Source: Verrucomicrobiota bacterium
GTDB taxonomy: Bacteria > Verrucomicrobiota > Lentisphaeria > Oligosphaerales > JAFGRS01
Reading direction: 5' to 3'
Assembly (NCBI GenBank): GCA_019136035.1
Contig: JAGVUW010000632.1
Location: 1 to 14,433, forward strand
Length of the DNA stretch: 14,433 bases
Within the stretch, counting starts at the first letter, position 1. Each line of letters starts with the position of its first letter. The translations under genes were made by a program, and so were the position numbers. Below the pieces are notes generated by a model. The model was not told where the DNA came from and did no database searches. It saw only the letters and a list, made by a program, of their open reading frames with translations. Shown here in pieces: positions 8,429-14,433 of this stretch.

Positions 8429-8537
8429 ATCGGGAGGCAGTCTCCGTCAATCGCCTTGCCCGTTCCCGAACCCACCAGGCTCCACGCCAGGAAGTACGCA
8501 GTTGCCACATGAACCATGAATTCCAGGTCCCGCCCGG

Positions 8538-8582
8538 CCGACAAACCTGGCATGCACCCCGCGGCCGGGGGCGGTTTGTCGG
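8538..8582. promoter_or_regulatory. composite hairpin overlapping the putative prfC -35
   Basis: Outer arms CCGACAAACC (8538-8547) and GGTTTGTCGG (8573-8582), perfect over 10 bp, enclose an inner stem CCCCG/CGGGG (8557-8561, 8566-8570). The right arm contains the candidate -35 hexamer of the prfC promoter, so it could be an operator, or a terminator for anything transcribed from upstream. Confidence 0.45.
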
Positions 8583-8603
8583 AGCTCCGTCGGGGGCTAT
8601 ATT
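8576..8603 (+). promoter_or_regulatory. candidate sigma70-like promoter for prfC
   Basis: TTGTCG (8576-8581, four of six), 16-bp spacer and TATATT (8598-8603, five of six). The -10 is the only TATA-like word in this GC-rich leader. A start near 8610 would give a leader of roughly 100 nt before the ATG at 8708; it contains a further 9-bp inverted repeat, CGACCCGGC (8624-8632) with GCCGGGTCG (8658-8666). Confidence 0.42.
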
Positions 8604-8707
8604 CCCGGTGCGCCTGCGGGGCTCGACCCGGCCCTCCCGATGGCGTGGAGTCGCCGCGCCGGGTCGGCATCCTCAAGGCCTGTCCTTTTCAGCAGCATCC
8701 TACGCGC

Positions 8708-10318
8708 ATGAATCCAGAGTTAACGCGAGAGATCCAGCGTCGGCGCACCTTTGCCATCATCTCGCACCCGGACGCCGGCAAGACGACCCTGACCGAGAAG
8801 CTGCTCCTCTACGGCGGCGCCGTGCAGCTCGCCGGCTCGGTGCGTTCCCGCCGCAACCAGCGTGCCACCTCCTCGGACTGGATGAAGCTCGAGCAGGAGC
8901 GCGGCATTTCGGTGTCGTCGACGGTCCTGCAGTTCGAGTATCAGGACCACGTCGTCAACCTCCTCGACACCCCCGGCCACCGCGACTTCAGCGAGGACAC
9001 CTACCGGGTGCTGACGGCGGTCGACAGCGTGGTGATGGTGATCGACGCCGGCAAGGGCATCGAGGAGCGCACCCGCAAGCTCTTCGAGATCTGCCGGCTG
9101 CGGCACATCCCCATCTTCACCTACATGAACAAGATGGACCGCCCGGCCAAGGACCCGCTGGCCCTGGTTGACGAGCTCGAGAATGTCCTCGGCATCCACG
9201 CCTTCCCGGTCACCTGGCCCCTCGGCGACGGCCCGGACTTCCGCGGCGTCTACGACCGCGTCACCCAGCAGCTCCACCTCTTCGAGAGTGTCGCCAAGGG
9301 CAGCACCCGCGCCATGGTTGAGGTCACCGGTGCCACCGACCCGCGTATCGCCGACATGATCCACCCGGACCGCTACGGCACCTGGCTCGAGCAGCTCGAC
9401 CTCCTGGCCGGTGCCGGTGCCGAGTTCGACCTGGCGCGCATTCACCAGGGCGAGCTGACGCCGGTGTTCTTCGGCAGTGCCATGAACAACTTCGGCGTGC
9501 AGCTCCTCCTCGAGTACTTCGTCCGGCATGGCATGCCGCCGCGGCCGCGCCCGTCGTCGCTCGGCCTCATCGAGCCGGACGCCCCGGAATTCTCGGGTTT
9601 CGTCTTCAAGGTCCAGGCCAACATGAACCCGAATCACCGCGACAGCCTGGCCTTCATACGGGTCTGCTCCGGCATCTTCGAGAAGGACATGGTCGTCCCC
9701 AATCCCCGCGACGGGCGCCCCCTGCGTCTGGCCTACCCGCAGCGGCTCTTCGGCCAGGAGCGCGAGTCGGTCGAGCGCGCCTACGCCGGCGACATCGTCG
9801 GCCTGGTCAGCCATGGCGGCTTCCGCATCGGCGACACCTTCGCGACCGCGCCGGGCCTGCGCTACCACGAGATACCGCGCTTTGCGCCGGAGGTCTTCGC
9901 CTTCCTGCACAACCCCACGCCCTCGAAGTACAAGCAATTCCGCGAAGGCCTCGATCAGCTCCTCGCCGAGGGCGTCATCCAGGTCTTCCAGATCGACCAT
10001 GGCGCCAGCCGCGTGCCCCTCCTCGGCGCCGTCGGCCAACTGCAGTTCGACGTGGTGCGCTACCGCCTCGAGAGCGAGTACGGCGCCGAGTCGCGCCTCG
10101 AGACGGCGCCCTACCACGAGGTCCGCTGGGTCGACCCGGCGGTCGACGTCAGCAAGCTCGCCGGGGCCTACCTGGGCACCAACGTCACCCTGGCCAGGGA
10201 TATCGCCGAGGCGCCGGTGCTGCTCTTCCCGGACGCCTGGAGCGTGGCCTACTTCCAGGAAAAGCACGAGGGGGTGGTGCTGCACACCATGTCACCCCTG
10301 GACCAGGCAGCGACATGA
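8708..10318 (+). CDS. prfC: peptide chain release factor 3 (RF3)
   Basis: 536-residue translational GTPase that removes RF1 and RF2 from the ribosome after peptide release; E. coli RF3 is 529 residues. G motifs in order: SHPDAGKTT (19-27), switch region RGISVSST (65-72), DTPGH (87-91) and NKMD (141-144). QLAGSVRSRRN and ATSSDWMKLEQERGI are typical of RF3 rather than EF-G. FFGSAMNNFGVQLLLEYF, from about residue 254, closes the GTPase domain, and the RF3 C-terminal domain continues to the end. The start at 8708 gives MNPELTREIQRRRTFAIISHP, the normal N-terminus; the frame stays open to 8516, but that extension is low-complexity and overlaps the promoter. No convincing Shine-Dalgarno precedes the ATG. 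The stop overlaps the start of rsmG in ATGA. Confidence 0.96.
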   Translation: MNPELTREIQRRRTFAIISHPDAGKTTLTEKLLLYGGAVQLAGSVRSRRNQRATSSDWMKLEQERGISVSSTVLQFEYQDHVVNLLDTPGHRDFSEDTYRVLTAVDSVVMVIDAGKGIEERTRKLFEICRLRHIPIFTYMNKMDRPAKDPLALVDELENVLGIHAFPVTWPLGDGPDFRGVYDRVTQQLHLFESVAKGSTRAMVEVTGATDPRIADMIHPDRYGTWLEQLDLLAGAGAEFDLARIHQGELTPVFFGSAMNNFGVQLLLEYFVRHGMPPRPRPSSLGLIEPDAPEFSGFVFKVQANMNPNHRDSLAFIRVCSGIFEKDMVVPNPRDGRPLRLAYPQRLFGQERESVERAYAGDIVGLVSHGGFRIGDTFATAPGLRYHEIPRFAPEVFAFLHNPTPSKYKQFREGLDQLLAEGVIQVFQIDHGASRVPLLGAVGQLQFDVVRYRLESEYGAESRLETAPYHEVRWVDPAVDVSKLAGAYLGTNVTLARDIAEAPVLLFPDAWSVAYFQEKHEGVVLHTMSPLDQAAT

Positions 10319-11127
10319 ACTCGCGACCGCTCGATGCCGAGATGCTGAAGCCTTCGGCCTACCCGCGGCTGGCCCTCGAGGGCGAGCCCTGGGCGTGGTT
10401 CGAGCAGGCCTGTGCCGACATCGGCGCGCCGGTGACCCCGGCGCACCGCGCCGTGCTCGAGGCCCTCTACAGCCACCTCGTCGGCGTCAACACCTGGCTG
10501 AATCTGACCCGCCTGACCAGCCCGGCCGAGTACCTCAAGTTCCACGTCTTCGACTCGCTGACCGCCCTCGGCCTGGTCGAGGACCTGACCGCGCCCGGGG
10601 CGCTCTGTCTGGACCTCGGTTCCGGCGGCGGCTACCCGGGCCTGCCGCTGATGACCTGGCTGCCGGACCGGCGCTGGGTCCTGGTCGACAGCCGTGGCCG
10701 CAAGGCGGCCTTCCTGTCCGAGGCGGTGAAGTTGACGCCATGCCGTCAGGCCGAAGCGGCGTCGTTCCGCGGTCGCGAGGCGGCGCATGCCCGCCCGGAC
10801 CTGGCGCGGCAGTGCGACCTGGTCACGGCGCGGGCGGTTGGGCCGGCCGATGCCGTCCTGGAAGAGGCCGAGGCCCTGGTCCGCCCGGGCGGTTTCGTCC
10901 TCATGCTCAAGGGACCCTCCTTCCTCGACCAGGAACGCCAGGCCGCCGCGGATTGCGCTGAGCGCCTTGGCTTCGAGATGGCCCAGGAGCTGACCATGGC
11001 CCTCGACGAGGCCGACCCGGAACGCTTCCTCGTGCTGTTTGAACGTCAGGCTTTGCCGCGCCATGGTGGTCAGCGTCGGGGGCCGCATGGCCGCCACCGC
11101 GGCCGGCCGCGGCCCGGCCCAGCCTGA
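10315..11127 (+). CDS. rsmG: 16S rRNA (guanine527-N7)-methyltransferase
   Basis: Class I methyltransferase (GidB/RsmG) that methylates N7 of G527 in 16S rRNA using S-adenosylmethionine; loss in other bacteria gives low-level streptomycin resistance. Diagnostic segments: LNLTRLT (62-68), KFHVFDSL (75-82), SAM-binding CLDLGSGGGYPGLPL (98-112), VDSRGRKAAFL (124-134) and ARAVG near 172-176. The fold ends at RFLVLFER (about 237-244). The product is 270 residues against about 207 in E. coli, partly from an N-terminal head and partly from a basic Arg/Gly/Pro tail (245-270) with no family counterpart that I recognise; the tail might help RNA binding or simply reflect a lost stop. The ATG shares ATGA with the prfC stop, so translation is probably coupled. 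The 113 nt to the next gene show only short palindromes such as TGCCATGGCA at 11159-11168. Confidence 0.93.
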   Translation: MNSRPLDAEMLKPSAYPRLALEGEPWAWFEQACADIGAPVTPAHRAVLEALYSHLVGVNTWLNLTRLTSPAEYLKFHVFDSLTALGLVEDLTAPGALCLDLGSGGGYPGLPLMTWLPDRRWVLVDSRGRKAAFLSEAVKLTPCRQAEAASFRGREAAHARPDLARQCDLVTARAVGPADAVLEEAEALVRPGGFVLMLKGPSFLDQERQAAADCAERLGFEMAQELTMALDEADPERFLVLFERQALPRHGGQRRGPHGRHRGRPRPGPA

Positions 11128-11240
11128 GGGCCCGGCGCCGTCGGGGCGTGGCGGCCGGTGCCATGGCAGTCTGACCGGGGCGTCGGGGCCTGTCCGCGGG
11201 GTGGGCGGCGGGCACAAGAAGGGGAAGGCAGGCGAAGCGC

Positions 11241-12129
11241 ATGGACAAGCTCTTGCCCAAGACGGTCGTATTTACCAAGATGACGGCAGGCGGTAATGAC
11301 TTCGTCTGCATCGACAACACCCGCGGCGAGTACGACGAGCTCTTGCGTTCGTCCTGCCTGAGCGGCTTTGTCCAGGCCATCTGCCGGCGCGGCCTCGGCG
11401 TCGGCGCCGACGGCGTCATCGTCGCCGGCGACCAGGGCAATGGCCAGGGCGTCGATATCGTGGCGCGTTTCCTCGAGCCGGATGGCTCCGAGGCGCGCCT
11501 CTGTGGCAATGGCACCGCCTGTTTCGCCTACTGGTGCCTCAGCGAGGGCCTCGTGGCCGGCCCGAAGGTGGCCATCCTCACCGCCGCCGGGACGGCCCAG
11601 GCCCAGCCCAACGAGCACCGTCCTGGACCGCTCGGTCAAGGCCTGCGGGCGCACCTGGACCGTCCATACCCTCGACACCGGCGTGCCCCATGCGGTCATC
11701 TTCGTGCGCGATGTCGCCACCGTCGACGTCGCCCGCTGCGGCGCGGCCATCCGGCATCACCCGGACTTCCACGATCTCGGCGGCGTCAACGCCAACTTCA
11801 CCCAGGTCCTCGGCGTCGGCCGGCTGCGGGTGCGGACCTTCGAATTCGGCGTCGAGGCCGAGACCCTGGCCTGCGGCACCGGCTCCACCGCCGCCGCCAT
11901 CATCGCGGCCATCAAGCAGCGCTGGCCGGCGCCCTACTGCGCCGGCGCCGAGCCGGTCCAGGTCGAGGTCCGCGGCGGCGAGACCCTGCGCATCTGGTTC
12001 ACCCTCGATCCTCGGAAGGGCCTCTACGACGTCTGTCTGGAGACCCGCGCCCGGGCCATCTACACCGGCATCCTGCGCCCCGAGCTGGTCCATGAACTGA
12101 CCACCTGCCGGGCGGCCGGCCAGGCCTGA
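11241..12129 (+). pseudogene. dapF: DapF-family amino acid epimerase, frameshifted
   Basis: PLP-independent two-cysteine epimerase family; DapF converts LL- to meso-diaminopimelate for peptidoglycan and lysine. The first part (ATG 11241 to about 11606) reads MTAGGNDFVCIDN, GLGVGADGVI, and EPDGSEARLCGNGTAC with catalytic Cys88, then reaches TAAGTAQAQ. The rest is in the +1-shifted frame from about 11614 to the TGA at 12127-12129: DTGVPHAVIFV, GGVNANFTQV, and FEFGVEAETLACGTGS with the second catalytic Cys. The combined span is 889 nt, not a multiple of three, and about 10 residues expected after TAAG seem missing, so a small deletion of 3n+2 bases near 11601-11620 fits. Read in the first frame alone, the protein would lose the second Cys and end at 12095. 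Against E. coli DapF, Asn64, Asn157 and Arg209 are replaced by Glu, Val and Phe, so it may be a paralogue with another substrate. A sequencing or assembly error is the main alternative to a true pseudogene. Confidence 0.78.
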
Positions 12130-12158
12130 GCGGCCGGAGCGCGGCCGGGGAAGACGCC

Positions 12159-13778
12159 ATGAGCGACAGCACCTACGTCAGCATCGACCAGAACTGCCAC
12201 CCGCTCTGGGATACCATCCCGAAGCTGGCGGCGCTGGCGCGCCACGGCTGGCAGGGCGTCCACTGCGTCGAGGATATCGACGTCGCCTTCAGCCGCCAGG
12301 GGGCCCGCCCCGGCGAGTCCGGCCTGGCCCTCCTGACCGAGCGCTACTACCGCGGCGGGCACTCCGACTGGGGCGCGGCGCTCTTCGCCCACGACTTCCT
12401 CGGCCGGCTGCCGGTGGACATCCGCGTCCTGGAGCCGTACACCGGGCGCACCACGGCCGCCCTGGCGCGTCTCCTGGAGACCACCATCGACGCGCTCTAC
12501 GAGCGCTGGTCGCCCTCGGACAACTGGCAGCTCGTCGGCTCCAGCTACGCCGACGACCCGCGCTGGCACCGCCTCATCGGCGATGTCAGCCTCGCCGAGG
12601 CCGGGCCGCACCTCATGGCGCTCTACCGGCATGCCCGCGAGGACCTCCAGGAGCGCTTCCCGGAGGCGGCCGTGCAGGGCCGCCTGGCGGCGTGGTTCGA
12701 TGCCCAGGAGTCGTTCGCCGCGGGCCGCATCGCGGCGGCGCCGGCGGCGCCGCTGAGCGAGCTGTACCGCTCCTGGCTGCAGGACGCCCTCGGCGGCGCC
12801 TGCCGCCTGGCCCTGACCTCGGAACGCTTCAGCCTGAGCCGCCTGGCCGGCAACGACCCGCTCCTGCGGCTCTTCCTGGAGCGCTACGACGCCGCCGGCG
12901 CAGCCTACAACGAGGCCCTCCGCGAAACTGGTGTGGGCATGAGCCCGCTGCGGCTCTCCGAGGGCGAGCTGCCCTTCTTCGTCACCTGCCGTCGTGACGG
13001 CCGCCTGGTGCGCGCCGCGGCGGCGCTGCAGGATGGCGCCTTGGTCGCCGGCGACCGCCGCTGGGTGCTCGCGGGCGGTGCACTCCCGGTCGAGGCGATG
13101 GAGCGCGACGGCGTCGTGGCGCTGGCCGGCAAGGCGCTCCTGCTGGTCCTGCAGGCCCGCCTCGGGGCTGAGCCGGCGGCGCTGGCGCTGCCGCATCAGG
13201 GCTCGCTGTACATGCCGGCGGCGCACGCCTTCGAGCGTCTCCTGCGTGCCGGCGGTCTGCTGACGGCGCCGGCGCAGCCGGTGCTGCGGGTGCGTTTCCG
13301 CTTCTTCGAGCACTGGCGCGGCCTCGCCACCCGCGTCAGGCTGCCGCCCTACCTGGCCGACAGCCTTGGCCTGGAGGAGGGCAGTGCTGACAGCGTCGCG
13401 GCGGCCATCAGCGCCGGCATCGCCGCCGCCCGCCGCGACCTCGAGACCCTGCGCCAGCCCGCCGGCCGCGAGGCCTTCTGGCGGGCGCGCGCCGGCGCCC
13501 TGGCGGCCGAGCGCGACGGCCTCGAGGCCGAACGGCGACGCCTGGCGGCCGACCCGCAGCGCCGCGCCGAGGCCGGCCTGCTCTGGCAGCGCATCAAGGA
13601 CATCGACCGGCGCCAGGCCGAGGAACAGGCCGAGTGGGTCCTCAGCCGACTGCGGATCCTCGATGTCGAGTACTACGACTCCCGCGGCGCCCTCCTGCCA
13701 TGGTGCCTCGCCCTCGGCGGCGAGGGCCTCTGCGAACGCCTCCTCGAGCAGGCCGACGTCACCCCGGAGCACGCCTGA
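12159..13778 (+). CDS. uncharacterised 539-residue protein with C-terminal coiled coil
   Basis: Not recognised. The ATG at 12159 follows a GGGGA about 9 nt upstream and lies 29 nt after the dapF-like gene. There is no signal peptide or membrane helix, so it is probably cytoplasmic. Residues 1 to about 200 are mixed, aromatic- and Trp-rich (QNCHPLWDTIPKLAALARHG, RYYRGGHSDWG, SDNWQLVGSSY). The middle has FLERYDAAGAAYNEALRE (near 246-263) and, around 345, LALPHQGSLYMPAAHAFERL, followed by VRFRFFEHWRGLATRVRLPP. Residues about 407-500 are Ala/Arg/Glu/Leu-rich with heptad character and a strong coiled-coil look, then a short globular end. Length and coiled coil recall the bacillithiol enzyme BshC, but BshC's conserved motifs are not visible, so no function is assigned. 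The next gene starts 3 nt after its stop, which suggests the two proteins act together. Confidence 0.8.
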   Translation: MSDSTYVSIDQNCHPLWDTIPKLAALARHGWQGVHCVEDIDVAFSRQGARPGESGLALLTERYYRGGHSDWGAALFAHDFLGRLPVDIRVLEPYTGRTTAALARLLETTIDALYERWSPSDNWQLVGSSYADDPRWHRLIGDVSLAEAGPHLMALYRHAREDLQERFPEAAVQGRLAAWFDAQESFAAGRIAAAPAAPLSELYRSWLQDALGGACRLALTSERFSLSRLAGNDPLLRLFLERYDAAGAAYNEALRETGVGMSPLRLSEGELPFFVTCRRDGRLVRAAAALQDGALVAGDRRWVLAGGALPVEAMERDGVVALAGKALLLVLQARLGAEPAALALPHQGSLYMPAAHAFERLLRAGGLLTAPAQPVLRVRFRFFEHWRGLATRVRLPPYLADSLGLEEGSADSVAAAISAGIAAARRDLETLRQPAGREAFWRARAGALAAERDGLEAERRRLAADPQRRAEAGLLWQRIKDIDRRQAEEQAEWVLSRLRILDVEYYDSRGALLPWCLALGGEGLCERLLEQADVTPEHA

Positions 13779-13781
13779 GCC

Positions 13782-14414
13782 ATGTCACACGAGCGCCTGC
13801 ATCGCATCCGCCGACACTACGAGGCGCGCCTGGCGGCCGACCGCGAGAGCTACGACATCCTCGACTGGTCCAGCCGCGAGGCCCAGCAGGCCCGCTTCGC
13901 GGCCCTCCTGCGCGTCCTGCGCGCCGAGTTCGCGCCCGGCGAGCGGCCCTGGCTCCTCGATGTCGGCTGCGGCCTGACCGACCTGGCGTCGTTCCTCGAG
14001 GCGGCCGCCTTCCCGGTGCGCTACCTCGGCGCCGATATCACCCTCGGGATCCTGGCCGAGGCCCGCCGTCGCCACCCCGGGCGGGCCCTCCTCGCCGGCG
14101 ATGTCTTCGCGGCGACGCCCCTGCGGAGCCGCGGCGTCGATGTGTGCTACTGCTCCGGTGTCTTCAACCTCAACCTCGGCAACAACGACGCCTTCGCCGC
14201 GGCGGCCCTGCCGCGCCTGGTCGAGCTCAGCCGCGCCGTGGCGGTGGCGAACTTCCTGCACCGTCGCACCCGCCACCAGCACCCGCACTGCCACTACTTC
14301 GACCCCGAACGGCTGATCCGCTCCATGACCGCCCGCGGCCTCGAGGTCGACCTCCTCGACGACTACCTCGAGAACGACTTCACCCTGGTGCTTCGCCGAT
14401 CCGGTCCCGGCTGA
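13782..14414 (+). CDS. class I SAM-dependent methyltransferase
   Basis: 210-residue soluble methyltransferase of unknown substrate. Motif I LLDVGCGLTD (58-67) forms the S-adenosylmethionine loop, GADIT supplies the acidic Asp85 after strand 2, AGDVF (105-109) is the motif III area, and VDVCYCSGVFNLNLGN (119-134) is the strand 4 region. A run rich in His and Arg, HRRTRHQHPHCHYFDP (160-175), lies before the last helix and could shape the acceptor site or bind a metal; that is conjecture. It begins 3 nt after the stop of the 539-residue protein, with no room for a separate promoter, so the two are almost surely co-translated. Small-molecule or protein methylation are both possible. Confidence 0.85.
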   Translation: MSHERLHRIRRHYEARLAADRESYDILDWSSREAQQARFAALLRVLRAEFAPGERPWLLDVGCGLTDLASFLEAAAFPVRYLGADITLGILAEARRRHPGRALLAGDVFAATPLRSRGVDVCYCSGVFNLNLGNNDAFAAAALPRLVELSRAVAVANFLHRRTRHQHPHCHYFDPERLIRSMTARGLEVDLLDDYLENDFTLVLRRSGPG

Positions 14415-14433
14415 GGGCGCACGGGCGGCCCAG

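Noticed and set aside
7991..8430. CRISPR array
   Set aside because: Repeats are tandem or inverted without unique spacers of regular length, and no cas gene is present.
6378..8510. 710-codon open frame on the minus strand
   Set aside because: It runs antisense through the TRAP Q and M genes and then through the repeat block, yielding low-complexity repeated phrases. Its apparent protein repeats come from the DNA repeats.
8720..10285. 521-codon open frame on the minus strand
   Set aside because: Antisense shadow of prfC, with composition typical of reversed GC-rich coding sequence.
12060..13772. 570-codon open frame on the minus strand
   Set aside because: Antisense to the 539-residue gene. 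The plus-strand frame has a Shine-Dalgarno, tight spacing with neighbours and a more natural protein composition.
12159..13778. Assignment as BshC (bacillithiol synthesis)
   Set aside because: Only length and a C-terminal coiled coil agree; the conserved BshC motifs are not visible.

Overview
The window is a GC-rich bacterial chromosome segment with an outer-membrane-bearing (Gram-negative) flavour: an MsbA-like exporter, a TRAP transporter with its periplasmic binding protein, release factor RF3, RsmG and a DapF-family epimerase. Shine-Dalgarno sites and sigma70-like hexamers are ordinary bacterial ones. No rRNA or tRNA gene allows a placement. The hairpin-rich intergenic repeats and the Ala/Pro linkers remind me of high-GC Planctomycetota, Lentisphaerota and Verrucomicrobiota genomes; that is recollection, not evidence, and phylum is left open.

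Layout. (1) 3-1778, plus strand: an MsbA-like ABC exporter that enters from beyond the left edge, so its first membrane helix is missing. (2) 1779-1919: a convergent gap packed with four successive hairpins. (3) 4806 down to 1920, minus strand: an ArsR-family regulator followed by an 827-residue fusion of CoA-disulfide/persulfide reductase, rhodanese, TusA and DsrE2 domains, a sulfane-sulfur handling system on one chain. (4) 4807-5037: a divergent control region with a good minus-strand promoter, a possible ArsR operator, a 9-bp tandem repeat and a 10-bp-arm inverted repeat. (5) 5038-7925, plus strand: a complete TRAP operon, binding protein (P), small membrane subunit (Q) and large membrane subunit (M), with two hairpins between P and Q and an 8-nt overlap between Q and M. 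(6) 7926-8707: 782 bp without a credible gene, containing a probable terminator, a 78-bp tandem repeat and a 233-bp nested inverted-repeat element whose stems show compensatory base changes, then the putative prfC promoter. (7) 8708-14414, plus strand: prfC and rsmG (4-nt overlap), a frameshifted dapF-like gene with altered substrate-pocket residues, an unrecognised 539-residue coiled-coil protein, and a small class I methyltransferase 3 nt behind it.

How it may work together. The ArsR protein probably controls its own operon with the sulfur relay enzyme. It may also affect the divergent TRAP operon, because both start from one 231-bp spacer, but the transported substrate cannot be read from sequence. 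prfC and rsmG are translation and ribosome housekeeping genes that look translationally coupled. The dapF-like gene and the two genes behind it are closely spaced and may share the prfC transcript. The strongest undescribed signals are the structured repeat block before prfC, the dapF-like gene and the 539-residue protein/methyltransferase pair.
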